Shown: positions 50,833 through 61,835, numbered from the stretch's first letter. The stretch: 64,000 nt of DNA from Methylotenera sp. (GCA_020622105.1 JAHRYP010000009.1:26615-90614); one strand, 5' to 3'. Made by a program: numbers and translations. The notes: generated from the sequence alone by a model not told the origin.

Positions 50833-51672
50833 TTACTTTTGGTGCCCGCTCCTGGGGTCTAGCGCATCGCGCAGACCCTCACCGAGCAAATTATACCCTA
50901 ACACTGTGATTAAAATCGCTAGTCCCGGGAATAGCGATAACCACCAGGCGAATTGAATATATTCTTTTCCATCGGTCAGTATGTTGCCCCATGAGGCCTG
51001 TGGTGCCTGTACGCCCAAGCCCAGAAAGCTTAGTCCTGATTCCATGAGTACGGCACCGGCAACACCCAATACGGCACTGACAATAATCGGCGTTAGGCTG
51101 TTAGGTAGTAAATGTTTGAATATCAGGCGGTAATCTCTGGCGCCCAGTGTACGTGATGCCATGACATATTCACGTTCACACAAGCTCAGGAATTCGGCAC
51201 GTACCAGTCGGGTGACGCCCATCCACGAGGTCAGGCCAATCACAATCATAATGTTGATGATGGAAGGTGTGAGAAAGGCGATGACTGCCAGTATCAGAAA
51301 AAAACTGGGGATGGATAACATGACATCAACTAAACGCATAATTAAAACATCTACCCAGCCTCGATAGAAACCGGCGATCGCACCGAGCAGGATGCCAATC
51401 AGGGTTGAAATACCAACAGCGACCAACCCAACCAGTAATGAGATACGGCCACCATGCAGCATGCGGCTTAATACATCACGGCCTAAGCCGTCGGTGCCCA
51501 TCCAGTGCTGCATGGATGGCCCAAGCAGAATTGCTTTTACGTTAATTTCATTCGGGTCATAAGGCGCAATAAACGGCGCCAGCATTGCGAGCACAAATAT
51601 CAGCACGATGATTATAAAACCAGCCAGCGCTAGTGGGTTGGATAAAGCTTTTTTAAACATGGACAAGTTCAT
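50833..51672 (-). CDS. ABC transporter permease, OppC/DppC family
   Basis: FIAPYDPNEINVKAILLGPSMQHWMGTDGLGRDVLSRMLHGGRISL; ASWGNILTDG. Confidence 0.93.
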   Translation of the reverse strand: MNLSMFKKALSNPLALAGFIIIVLIFVLAMLAPFIAPYDPNEINVKAILLGPSMQHWMGTDGLGRDVLSRMLHGGRISLLVGLVAVGISTLIGILLGAIAGFYRGWVDVLIMRLVDVMLSIPSFFLILAVIAFLTPSIINIMIVIGLTSWMGVTRLVRAEFLSLCEREYVMASRTLGARDYRLIFKHLLPNSLTPIIVSAVLGVAGAVLMESGLSFLGLGVQAPQASWGNILTDGKEYIQFAWWLSLFPGLAILITVLGYNLLGEGLRDALDPRSGHQK

Positions 51673-51675
51673 GAT

Positions 51676-52698
51676 TTAACCTTTTACCACACCACGCCTT
51701 ACGCGTGGATCTGCCCATGCATACATGAGGTCAGCAAGTAAATTACCGAGTAATGTTAATGCTGAACCGATGGTTAATATGCCCATCACTACAGGAAAGT
51801 CACGCATTAGCACAGCATCATAAAACAACTTACCCATACCCGGTATGGCAAAAATAGTCTCTGCGATCACAGATCCGCCTATCAGGCCGGGAATCGATAA
51901 GCCGATAATCGTAATCAAAGGCAGCAGCGCGTTGCGTAATGCGTGGGTGTAAATTACTTTATGCTCATTGAGGCCTTTTGCGCGCGCGGTTGTGATGTAG
52001 TCTTGATGCAACACATCCAGCATACCGTTTTTAACAAACAGCGTAATGCCTGCCAAGCCAGTGATGGATGGGATAACAACCGGCAGGAATAAATGGCTCA
52101 ATGAATCCTTGATCTTGCCCCAGGTATCCAATGATTCGTAGTTAAGGCTGTGCAGGCCTGAAATCGGGAACCAGTTATTAACTACGCCCAGCCAGTACAT
52201 TAATAGCAGTGAGAGCCAGAAGCCGGGAATAGAAAAACCTACAAAATTAAATAGAGTGATCGATCGATCCTGCCAGCCCTGATATTTGCGTGCGGCAATA
52301 ATGCCCAATGGAATCGCTAATATCAGTGTGATTGCCAGCCCCAATAGATTAATCATTAACGTAATCGGCAGCGCTTCCTGAATCAAGCCTTTAGTGACAT
52401 TTCCGTCTTTGTCTGTGGTTTGCCAAAATACAGGTTTCTGGTGGCTGGCGAATGATTTACCAAAATCCAGTGTGGCTAATCGTTTGAGCCATAAACCATA
52501 TTGCACAATCACCGGTTTATCCAGATTGTACATTTCACGCAGCTTTTGCCTTGATTCTTCACTGGCTTTCGGGTTGAAAGCAGTTTCATTGCTGGTGATA
52601 TCACCCGGCGCCAGATGCATGATGAAAAATGAAATCAGGCTGATGCCAATCAGCAGCGGAATCATCCAGAGGACACGTTTAATAATGTATTTAAGCAT
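51676..52698 (-). CDS. ABC transporter permease, OppB/DppB family
   Basis: MLKYIIKRVLWMIPLLIGISLISFFIMHLAPGD; RNALLPLITIIGLSIPGLIGGSVIAETIF. Confidence 0.93.
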   Translation of the reverse strand: MLKYIIKRVLWMIPLLIGISLISFFIMHLAPGDITSNETAFNPKASEESRQKLREMYNLDKPVIVQYGLWLKRLATLDFGKSFASHQKPVFWQTTDKDGNVTKGLIQEALPITLMINLLGLAITLILAIPLGIIAARKYQGWQDRSITLFNFVGFSIPGFWLSLLLMYWLGVVNNWFPISGLHSLNYESLDTWGKIKDSLSHLFLPVVIPSITGLAGITLFVKNGMLDVLHQDYITTARAKGLNEHKVIYTHALRNALLPLITIIGLSIPGLIGGSVIAETIFAIPGMGKLFYDAVLMRDFPVVMGILTIGSALTLLGNLLADLMYAWADPRVRRGVVKG

Positions 52699-52700
52699 GG

Positions 52701-54362
52701 TTACTGACTTATTTCGTTGCGCCTGAGCGGTTGTGGAATATACCAATCCTGAGAGTTGTGACCAATGCCAGCTGGAGGCGCTGGATCGTCAATACCTTTT
52801 ACACGTTTATGGATCGCTGTCAGTCCATAACCTGCCGATAAATAAATAATGGGGCTATCTTGCAGTAAGGTGCGAGCAAACTCGTGGTAGATTTTCATGC
52901 GCTTGTCAGGGTCCAGCTCGAGACGTCCTTGTTCGAGCAATTTATCAACGACTGGATTGTTATAACCGATGAAATTAAACTGCCCCGGCGCCTGCTGGCT
53001 GGAGTGCCAGATGTTGAATTGGTCTGGGTCAAGGCCCAAGCCCCAGCCTAGCACTACCACATCAAAATCGCCGGTTTTAATAAAGCGGCTGATAAAGCTG
53101 GCCCATTCAATGGCACGTATTTTGACATCGATCCCGATATCTTTAAGTCGGCGCTGAATCAGTACGGCTGATTTTTCACGTTCTTTATTTTGATTGGTTA
53201 CGATCTCAAAGGCAAAAGGCTTGCCATCGCGATCTAGAATGCCGTCACCATCCGTGTCTGCAAACCCAGCTTCTTTCAGTAGTGCTCGTGCCTTGGCCGG
53301 GTCGTAAGGGTAGGGCGTGAGCGCCGGGTTACTCCAGCGCGTACCCGGTTTGTATGGTGAAGCGATATTGATACCCAGGCCTAGATAGACGCCGTCAATA
53401 ATCTCCTGCTTGTCAATCGCATAGTTAATGGCATGGCGCACGCGCACATCATCAAAAGGTTTGTGTTTGAGATTAAAGCCCATGTAGGTATAACTGTTGC
53501 CCAGCTCTTTATAGAGGGCTAGTTTTTGCTGTAATTCCGGGCGTGCCGGAATAATGCGGGAAAATTTAATGGGGTCTAGCCCCATGTAATCAATGTTGTC
53601 CGCCATTAATTCCAGAAACTGAGCAGAGTTGTCGGGGATGATGCGTGTGATTAACTGGTCAATCTTGGCCTGACCCAATACCGAGTTCGGGTTTCGGGAT
53701 AACTTCAGATTTTCACCATGTGTCCAGCGGTCGAGTTTGTAGTAGTGGCTGCCTACAGGGTTACGTGCAAATGATGTAGTGTGTAAGTCCTGCCCTTGTA
53801 GCAAGTGTTTAGGCAGTATCTGCAATCCTGCCCAGCTATCCAGCGCCGGCGCATATGCCTGCTCATAAGTTACCGTAAAAGTGAGCGGGTCTGGTGTTTC
53901 GGCTTTTTTAACCAGCTGAAAATCGGAGGCGTAAGGGCTTGCTGTCTTTTCATCGGTTACCGCCTGCCAGGTGAATAAAACATCCGCACTGGTTAATGGC
54001 TGATTATCAGCCCATTTCAAATTGGGTTTGAGTTTAAAAGTTATGGTTTTCTGGTCGGATGAGATTTCCCAGCTTGTTACCAGGTCACCTTCAAGTTCAA
54101 GATTTTTATCATATTTGAGCAGACTGTTGAATATATTAGAACTAATAGCTGATGATGCAGATTCACCGGCAATCATTGAAATCAGGCCGCTGGGTTCTCC
54201 AGTCATGGCACTAATCAAAGTGCCGCCAGATTCGCTGGGATAATTTTTGCCAAGATCCAGATCGGCGGATGGTGAGTTATCAGAAGATCCGCAAGCCGCA
54301 ATAATGAAGGTGACAAGTACAATTGAAGCTGATTTACTAAGGCCCGAAAATGAATTTGTCAT
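52701..54362 (-). CDS. peptide ABC transporter substrate-binding lipoprotein (OppA/DppA family)
   Basis: Lipobox-like VTFIIAACGSS; SBP_bac_5 features WEISSDQKTITFKLKPNLKWADNQPLTSADVLFTW, AINYAIDKQEIIDGVYLGLG. Confidence 0.93.
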   Translation of the reverse strand: MTNSFSGLSKSASIVLVTFIIAACGSSDNSPSADLDLGKNYPSESGGTLISAMTGEPSGLISMIAGESASSAISSNIFNSLLKYDKNLELEGDLVTSWEISSDQKTITFKLKPNLKWADNQPLTSADVLFTWQAVTDEKTASPYASDFQLVKKAETPDPLTFTVTYEQAYAPALDSWAGLQILPKHLLQGQDLHTTSFARNPVGSHYYKLDRWTHGENLKLSRNPNSVLGQAKIDQLITRIIPDNSAQFLELMADNIDYMGLDPIKFSRIIPARPELQQKLALYKELGNSYTYMGFNLKHKPFDDVRVRHAINYAIDKQEIIDGVYLGLGINIASPYKPGTRWSNPALTPYPYDPAKARALLKEAGFADTDGDGILDRDGKPFAFEIVTNQNKEREKSAVLIQRRLKDIGIDVKIRAIEWASFISRFIKTGDFDVVVLGWGLGLDPDQFNIWHSSQQAPGQFNFIGYNNPVVDKLLEQGRLELDPDKRMKIYHEFARTLLQDSPIIYLSAGYGLTAIHKRVKGIDDPAPPAGIGHNSQDWYIPQPLRRNEISQ

Positions 54363-54388
54363 CTTGAATATTGTTTTTAATTGTTTAT

Positions 54389-56299
54389 TTAAACTTCATC
54401 AGATTGCTTAATCGTTAGCTTGTTACCAGGTTCAATGTGACTGCCATATTTTTTGTTCCAGCGTTTAAGATCAGCAACTGCAACATCGAATTTTTCAGCA
54501 ATGCTATGTAACGTATCACCACGTTTAACAACATAGGTCTGCGCCTTTGTAGCATTTTTTGATTTGCTTGCTTTTGAGCCATTAACGTCTGCAACTTGAA
54601 TGCTAAGTACCTGACCTGCATTTACCCGGCTTGTTTTAAGCGAGTTAGCTGCCATGATCTGCTTCACGCTCACACCATAGCGTTTGGCAATTGTTGTCAT
54701 GACCTCACCTTTTTTAACTTTGTGTGAGACGTTGCGGTTTTGCTTTGGTTCATTTTCAGTGATGGATTCGAGGTCAGATGAATTATCCTCGTGACTTGCT
54801 ATATTGATATTGCTAGAACGATAATCCGGATCACTGGCAAGCTCCGCTTCCATTTCAGCTACAGTGGCGCCAGCCAAACCAGCCTCAGTCGAATTGGCCA
54901 CAGCATTATTGCTTGTTTTAAAATCGGTGCTATTGCCATTAGGTACTAATATTGGTGAAGTCTTTTTAATTTTGCTTTGAGCAGGCAAATCATTTACATC
55001 ACGTAATTTGCTGACGTGTATACCGAATTTATCCGCAATTTTTTCCAGACGCTCGCCTTTTTTCGCGAAATAGGTTTTCCAACTCACGAGTGGTTTATTG
55101 TAGTTCTCCAGGTTGGTTCTAAACGTTTGCGCAGATAAAATTGGCAGAAGTAATTCAAGATTTTTATCTTCGTTGGTAATTACCGGGCGGTTGAAACTTG
55201 GGTTTAGTGCTAGAAACTCCTCGTCGCTGATCTCGGCAAGTTTTGCTGCTAAATGAGAATCTATTTGTGCCGGTGCTGCGACCTTGGCAAAGTAAGGGGT
55301 GTTGGCGATGGTTTGAATATTCAAGCCGTAGTTGCCAGGGTTGGTCATAAGATTTTTTATCGCTTGCAACTTAGGTACGTAATTTCTGGTTTCTACTGGT
55401 AGGTTCAAGCTTTCATAGTCTGTGGGCAAGCCTAATTTTCGGTTACGTTCAATGGCGCGCGATACGGTACCTTCGCCAGCGTTATACGCAGCCAGCGCCA
55501 GATCCCATGCGCCGAACATCGCATGAAGTTTTTGCAGATAGGTTAATGCAGCATCGGTAGCAAATGTGACGTTACGACGATTATCAAACCACCAGTTTTG
55601 TTTGAGCCCAAAATACTTGCCTGTAGCCGGTACGAATTGCCAAATTCCGGATGCGCGGCTAGTTGAGTAAGCCTTTGGATTGTAAGCACTTTCTATCATC
55701 GGCAGTAGTGCAATTTCAGTAGGCATGCCGCGTTTTTCCACTTCTTCTACCACATGGAACAGGTATCTCTGGCTACGCTCAACCATACGTTTTATGTAGT
55801 CTGGGCGTGAGCTATACCACTGCTCATGTTTTTGCGTAAGGTTTGAAGTTGAGTCTGGTATGGCATATCCATTTTTGATGCGCTGCCATAGATCATCTCT
55901 TTCGACCTGAGGTGCTACATTTTGATATGTGTCACTTACAGTGGCAGGGAGGCCAAGTGTTTTACTGAATCTGTCGTCACGTGTGCCTTTTGGCATGACA
56001 CCATCGCCATTATTATATATCGGGGTATTACCGATGCTATAAGCTGGTACGACGCTGGTTGTGGGGTTGGTAATTTTTTTGTCAGTACTTTTAAAGGCAG
56101 GGTCATTTTGGTTGCTATTGCCAACGCTTCCCATGTCGCGTAATGCCGGTTTAACAACCTCATCTGAATAAATGATGATTTCATCACCATTAACGTTAGA
56201 GATTGTGCTGGGTTCAGCATGTAGTGAATTGCTTGCCAAAATGTTTGCAGCAAGCAATATTGTGAGTAGACCTGATAATTTGATACTGGAATATTTCAT
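54389..56299 (-). CDS. mltD: membrane-bound lytic murein transglycosylase D with LysM repeats
   Basis: ALLPMIESAYNPKAYSTSRASGIWQFVPATGKYFGL, ALAAYNAGEGTVSRAI; LysM motifs including YVVKRGDTLHSIAEKFDVAVADLKRWN. Confidence 0.94.
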   Translation of the reverse strand: MKYSSIKLSGLLTILLAANILASNSLHAEPSTISNVNGDEIIIYSDEVVKPALRDMGSVGNSNQNDPAFKSTDKKITNPTTSVVPAYSIGNTPIYNNGDGVMPKGTRDDRFSKTLGLPATVSDTYQNVAPQVERDDLWQRIKNGYAIPDSTSNLTQKHEQWYSSRPDYIKRMVERSQRYLFHVVEEVEKRGMPTEIALLPMIESAYNPKAYSTSRASGIWQFVPATGKYFGLKQNWWFDNRRNVTFATDAALTYLQKLHAMFGAWDLALAAYNAGEGTVSRAIERNRKLGLPTDYESLNLPVETRNYVPKLQAIKNLMTNPGNYGLNIQTIANTPYFAKVAAPAQIDSHLAAKLAEISDEEFLALNPSFNRPVITNEDKNLELLLPILSAQTFRTNLENYNKPLVSWKTYFAKKGERLEKIADKFGIHVSKLRDVNDLPAQSKIKKTSPILVPNGNSTDFKTSNNAVANSTEAGLAGATVAEMEAELASDPDYRSSNINIASHEDNSSDLESITENEPKQNRNVSHKVKKGEVMTTIAKRYGVSVKQIMAANSLKTSRVNAGQVLSIQVADVNGSKASKSKNATKAQTYVVKRGDTLHSIAEKFDVAVADLKRWNKKYGSHIEPGNKLTIKQSDEV

Positions 56300-56468
56300 T
56301 CGAATGAGAAGTTGAATATTGTTTTTGGAATGATAAAGGCGCAAAACAATAGAAACTCCTTGGGTACGCTGTAAATCATAAGGTAGAAGCATGGTAACGA
56401 ATACAAGCTTGTGAAGTCAAGTAGAATCACAGTGTAAATTACTTTATATATTAATCATAACTTTATGA

Positions 56469-57245
56469 TTAATAAGAATTTCTAAGTTCTCTTATCTTTG
56501 TGAAAACTTGTAGTAACGGCTGGTTTAGTAACTGCGTTGACAACTGAATTTGTTTTGAGTCACATCGCAAGAAAGGGTTGGTCGCCAGTTCCAGCGCAAC
56601 TGTGGATGGCAGGCTAGGTAATTCTGCGTTGCGTATGGCGATAGTATCTTGATGTCTTTGCTTCAGCGCTTCGTTATCAGGCTCTATAGACAGCGCAAAG
56701 TTGATATTATGCAGCGTGTATTCATGCGTGCAGAAAACTTGTGACTCTGGCGGCAGTGCCGCTAATTTTTGCAGTGATGCAAACATCTGCAATGGTGTTC
56801 CTTCAAATAAGCGGCCGCAGCCGGCACCAAACAAGGTGTCACCGCAGAAAAGCCACTTTTGGCCGGCATATTCTATATAAAAACCAATGTGACCAAGCGT
56901 ATGACCAGGCAAGTCCAATACTTTCAATTGCGGCAGCCAGTCAGTACATTTAAATGTATCAGGTTCGCCAACCGGAATGTGTTTGAACGCATAGTGTTCC
57001 AGCTTGGGCGCAAATACAGTCAAATCAGGGAATTGATTAAGTAGCGTGTCAACACCGCCAATATGATCTTGATGGTGATGTGTAATTAATATGGCTTCCA
57101 GATTCAGATTAAGCGTAATTAATGTATTAAGTAATGGTGCCGCATCACCTGGATCAACAGCTACAGCATTAATTCCGTTATGAATCAGCCAGATATAATT
57201 ATCTTTGAACGCCAGTACTGGAATAATTTGTAATTTGTATTGCAT
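56469..57245 (-). CDS. gloB: hydroxyacylglutathione hydrolase (glyoxalase II)
   Basis: ITHHHQDHIGGVDTLL, DLPGHTLGHIGFY, FCGDTLFGAGCGRLFEGT, FCTHEYTLHNINFAL. Confidence 0.97.
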   Translation of the reverse strand: MQYKLQIIPVLAFKDNYIWLIHNGINAVAVDPGDAAPLLNTLITLNLNLEAILITHHHQDHIGGVDTLLNQFPDLTVFAPKLEHYAFKHIPVGEPDTFKCTDWLPQLKVLDLPGHTLGHIGFYIEYAGQKWLFCGDTLFGAGCGRLFEGTPLQMFASLQKLAALPPESQVFCTHEYTLHNINFALSIEPDNEALKQRHQDTIAIRNAELPSLPSTVALELATNPFLRCDSKQIQLSTQLLNQPLLQVFTKIRELRNSY

Positions 57246-57317
57246 ATCGTCTATTATCTGGTTGAAGGTTTCAATTTTTTTACTAAATATTAGTTATATT
57301 GGAATAATACCCCTGTA

Positions 57318-58129
57318 ATGAGTTTGCAACCGAATCAACAGCAAGTTAATGATAGATCGTATCAATGGTTTGATACCGCATCAGGTCGCTATTTGCAACT
57401 GCAAGAGCAGGGCTTATATGACCAGGCCGTAGTAGATTTGTTTGGTTTTAATGCGGTGCAAATGGGGTGCCCGCAAATGGATCTGCTGCGTAACTCACGC
57501 ATTCCACATCGTTATAAATCTTCAGATCTTCCTGACGCATCAATAAAAACTGATTTGCAATGTTGCGATGATTTTTTGCCTTTTGCCGATAGCAGTTTAG
57601 ATCTGTTATTACTACCGCATCGCCTTGAATTCAGCGAGCGTCCGCATCAGACCTTGCGTGAAGCAGAGCGCGTGATGATGCCAGAGGGCATTTACTCATA
57701 TCCGGTTTTAATCCTTTTAGCTTGTGGGGATTGGTGCTGGTATTTAAAAATATATTTTCAGGCAGGTGCCGAAGTAAAACATTCCCGTGGAATAGCCGCT
57801 TTATCGGGCTTACGCGCTTAAAAGACTGGCTGACTTTATTGGGTTTCGAAGTGGTGTCAGTTGAAATCTGCTGCCATATTCCACCATTCGAGCAGGAAGA
57901 TTGGCAGCGCAGGTTTAATTTTATGGATAAAATTGGCAGCCGCTGGCTGTCATTTATGGGTGGTGTGTATTTTGTAGTTGCAAAAAAACGCGTGGCTGGG
58001 ATGACACCGCTGAAGCCTAACTGGAAAACGCCATCATTACAGTCCAGTTTAGTTCCCAGACCTACACAGCGTAAGCCAAGTCAAAGCAGGGCAGTTAAAC
58101 CGGATAATAAACATCATTGTGAGCAATGA
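57318..58129 (+). pseudogene. class I SAM-dependent methyltransferase adjacent to gloB, frameshifted near 57684-57690
   Basis: MPEG then out of frame; the alternative frame gives GHLLISGFNPFSLWGLVLVFKNIFSG joining RFIGLTRLKDWLTLLGFEVVSVEICCHIPPF. Confidence 0.82.
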
Positions 58130-58180
58130 AAGATTTTGGATTGGCGCGGTATAGCGTGCCTAAATGAAATCTTACCTGAA

Positions 58181-58672
58181 CTAATATATGATGCGATCAG
58201 GATTGGCTGTGTAATCTTTAAGTAACTTTAGTGCTTCAGTTTCAAGAATTTGTATTTGCGGTATTTTACGTTCACTTGATGGTTTGTTAAGTTCTTCAAA
58301 GATGAACGCGTCATCAAAATTTGCTGTTGCCGCAGCCTGAATGTTAAAGCCGTAATATACACGACCCACATGCGCCCAATAGATTGCGCTAAGGCACATC
58401 GGGCACGGTTGACCACTAGTATAAATTTGACAGCCACTTAAATCATAGGATTGAATGTTTTTGCAGGCATCACGGATTGCAGTGATTTCACCGTGTGCCG
58501 TTGGGTCGTTTGATAAAAGCACACGGTTCCAGCCCTCGCCTATAATTTTGCTGTTTTTAACAACAATAGCGCCGAATGGCCCGCCGTTACCAGCTTCCAT
58601 GCCTTTACGGCCAAGCTCAATAGCGTATTGCATGAATTTCTCAGCCTGCTCTTTATCGTAAAAGCTCATCAC
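58181..58672 (-). CDS. nucleoside/guanine deaminase-like cytidine deaminase superfamily protein
   Basis: GGPFGAIVVKNSKIIGEGWNRV, DPTAHGEITAIRDAC, YTSGQPCPMCLSAIYWAHVGRVYYG. Confidence 0.9.
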   Translation of the reverse strand: MMSFYDKEQAEKFMQYAIELGRKGMEAGNGGPFGAIVVKNSKIIGEGWNRVLLSNDPTAHGEITAIRDACKNIQSYDLSGCQIYTSGQPCPMCLSAIYWAHVGRVYYGFNIQAAATANFDDAFIFEELNKPSSERKIPQIQILETEALKLLKDYTANPDRIIY

Positions 58673-58747
58673 TGTTCTCCATCATGCCAACTAGCACGTT
58701 TGAATTATGGCAGAAGATTAACCAATGTATATTGTTACCGTAAAATG

Positions 58748-59779
58748 CTAGACCTGCATCAACATTTTTCTGATTTCAAGTTCATCCAGCCCTTTGCCGA
58801 TAATCACGATACGCGAGTTTGGATTGTCTTCAGTCCAGCCTTCAAGCAGCGTAGGCGGGTAGGGCGTGAAATGCACAGCATGAATCGCCAGTGGCGACGG
58901 CTGATCATCTGCATGAATGATGCCTTTTAAGCGCAGCAGGTTCTCGCCATGCGTCTGGCATAACTTCAAAATCACTGGTTTCAGATCGCGCCATTTCAGC
59001 GAAGTAGGCATGGTAACGATGAAACTTTTAATGTCATCATCATGTGACTTTTGCGGCAATGTGCCTTTGGGCAGTTTGTTATTGATAGGTGCTCGCAGCC
59101 AGCGCTGTGGCTCAGCCTGTTTGGTTTTAATGTCAAATAAGCCTACATCGATAATACAGGCTGGGTCTATATCACCATGCACAATTTTATGTTGGGTTGC
59201 GCCAAGATTAACTGCGCTTAATTTTTGTTCCAGCGCATTGATCTGTTCTGCGCTGGCTAAATCCGTTTTGGTCAGCAGCAATACGTCAGCAACAGCAGCC
59301 TGTTTTAGCGCTTCTTTATTTGCAGTTAACTGATCAAGACCATAGATGCTGTCAATGGTTACTACGACAGCATCCAGCCTGTAAACCGATTCGATCACCG
59401 GTTCGTTCATCAGGTTAGCCAGTATCGGCCCAGGATCTGCCATGCCGGTAGTTTCAATCACTAAACGTTTGAATTGCGGTATAGCTTCTAATGAGCGTTT
59501 GAAAAACAAGTCGCGCATCGTATCTGCCAGTTCGTTTTTCAGCGAGCAGCATAGGCAGCCCGAACTGAGCAGTACCGTGTTATCTGCAATGTGTTCACTC
59601 TCAATGTTTTGTGCCAGATTAGTGTTAGCAAAAATTTGGTCAAGACCGGCATCACCAAGTTCGTTGATGATCACCGCAGTATCATGCATCGCCGGGTGAT
59701 ATAAAAGCCTGTTAAGCAGCGTTGTTTTTCCGCTGCCTAAAAAACCGGTGAGCAGCGTGACAGGAATTCTGTTATCCAT
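58748..59779 (-). CDS. CobW/YjiA-family (COG0523) GTPase
   Basis: VTLLTGFLGSGKTTLLNRLL, SSGCLCCSLKNEL (CxCC), ETTGMADPGPIL, LLTKTDLAS. Confidence 0.95.
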   Translation of the reverse strand: MDNRIPVTLLTGFLGSGKTTLLNRLLYHPAMHDTAVIINELGDAGLDQIFANTNLAQNIESEHIADNTVLLSSGCLCCSLKNELADTMRDLFFKRSLEAIPQFKRLVIETTGMADPGPILANLMNEPVIESVYRLDAVVVTIDSIYGLDQLTANKEALKQAAVADVLLLTKTDLASAEQINALEQKLSAVNLGATQHKIVHGDIDPACIIDVGLFDIKTKQAEPQRWLRAPINNKLPKGTLPQKSHDDDIKSFIVTMPTSLKWRDLKPVILKLCQTHGENLLRLKGIIHADDQPSPLAIHAVHFTPYPPTLLEGWTEDNPNSRIVIIGKGLDELEIRKMLMQV

Positions 59780-59856
59780 AATGTAGTTTGGTTTTATTCA
59801 AAGGGAATGTGCTAAATACAAGGTAAAATGTCACAAATTTTAATTGATGGCACAGT

Positions 59857-61835
59857 ATGAATGTATTTTTTGAAGAAGATGGCAATTTTAAAGTTGCCTC
59901 TATCATGACCGAAACACAGGGTTCTATGCAAATAGAATCTGCAAGCGGAAAACGCAGTAAACTCAAAGTGAGTAATGTGCTGATGCGTTTTGAAGCGCCT
60001 CTGACAGGATTTCTTGAAGCTGCAAATATTGAAGCTGAGACACTGGATCTCGATTTTTATGGGAATGCTGCGGCGAGCCAGAGTTTGGTTTTGAAGAGTT
60101 TGCAGCCGAATATTATGGGCGCAAACCCACGTCGGTTGAAGCTGCCGCTATTGCCATCAAGCTGCACAGTGCGCCTGTATATTTTAATCGCAAGGGTAAA
60201 GGCCGCTATAAGGCTGCACCTGCTGAAATATTAAAAGCCGCCCTTGCCGGACTTGAGAAAAAACGTCTGCTGGCTGAAAAAATGGCGAGTTTTATCGAAC
60301 AGCTCAAGTCGCATAGCATGCCTGAAGAATTGATGCAAAAGCTTGATATGCTAATGTACGAACCTGATAAAAATTCTTTTGAATATAAAACGCTGGACGC
60401 AGCAGCCAGTGCTTTGCATTTAAACCATATCAAGCTGCTGCATAGTTGCGGTGCGATCCCTTCAGTACACGATTATCATCTGGGGGCATTTCTACGTGAG
60501 TATTTTGCCAAGGGTACCGGTTTTAATGCAGATGAAATACCAACGCTGCCTGATGATCTGCCGCTGGCAGAGGTTGAGGCATTCAGTATTGATGACAGCA
60601 CAACGAATGAAATTGATGATGCATTATCAGTACAGCAGTTAGCGGACGGCGTTACCCGGGTAGGCATCCATATTTCTGCGCCGGCTTTGGGTATAGCGGT
60701 TGATAGCGCAATGGATAAAGAGGCGATGTATCGTTTGTCTACCGTGTATATGCCCGGACACAAAATCACGATGCTGCCGGAATCCACGATCCGACCTTTT
60801 AGTCTGGATCAAGGCGAAATAAAACCGGTACTGTCTTTATATCTGGATGTTGCGCCGGATTTAACTGTGCTACAGCGTAATAGTAAAGTTGAGCGCATTA
60901 AAATTGCAGATAACCTGCGTCATGATTTATTGGAGCCTTTCTTCAATGAAACCACGTTGGATGCTGATAGCGGTCATCCGTATTGGGCAAGATTACGCTT
61001 CTTGTTTGATTTGGCTGAATCTTTGGAAAAAGCGCGCGGAAAATATGACCCGACCAAACCGCCGCAAGTGGATTACAACTTTTATGTTACCGACGGTAAG
61101 GTAAGTATTGTCAGCCGCCACCGTGGCTCGCCTATGGATAAGGTCGTAGCAGAACTCATGATTGAGGCGAACAGCCAGTGGGGCGCGCTGCTTGCAGCGC
61201 ATGATGTGCCGGGGCTGTATCGAGCGCAGATGGGCGGTAAGGTTTATATGACAACGAAAGTCGAGCCGCATCAGGGCTTGGGTGTTGCCCAGTATAGCTG
61301 GAGTACATCACCGTTGCGCCGTGCCGTGGACTTAATCAATCAGCGCCAGATTATCAGCGTGGTACAGAACACAGAACCTGCTTATGCACATAATAGTGAC
61401 GCACTGACCACGCATATGCGTAACTTCGAGCTCACCTATAAAGCTTATAGCGAGTTCCAGATTCGCATGGAACGTTACTGGTGCCTGCAATACCTGATTC
61501 AGGAAAACGTACAGGAAATACATGCAACCGTATGGCGCGAAAATCTGGTGCGACTGGACAGCCTGCCTTACATGACCAAGGTCTATGGGATGCCGGAATT
61601 GAAGTCAGGTACCCGCGTAAGCTTGCAGGTACAGGACGTGGACACTTTGATGATGGAGCTGCGAACTAAATTCCTGCGTGTGCTGGAAGAAGAGCCGGTG
61701 CAGCCTTTAGTGCTGGATGATGCTGAGGGTGAAATTCTGGATATTGAAGTTGCAGAGGCTGTGGCCGCAGAGGCAGAAGTTGTTGAGACGGATGCAGCAA
61801 ATGTTGATGCAGAGAGTAAAGGTGAGGCTGCGTAG
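59857..61835 (+). pseudogene. RNB-domain exoribonuclease (RNase II family), frameshifted at 60054-60058
   Basis: 59857 ORF MNVFFEEDGNFKVASIMTETQGSMQIE...ETLDLDF then, in the next frame, LWECCGEPEFGFEEFAAEYYGRKPTSVEAAAIAIK joins the 60282 ORF with RNB motifs (SIDDSTTNEIDDALSVQ, YMPGHKITMLPE, SRHRGSPMDKVVAELMIEAN). Confidence 0.9.
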
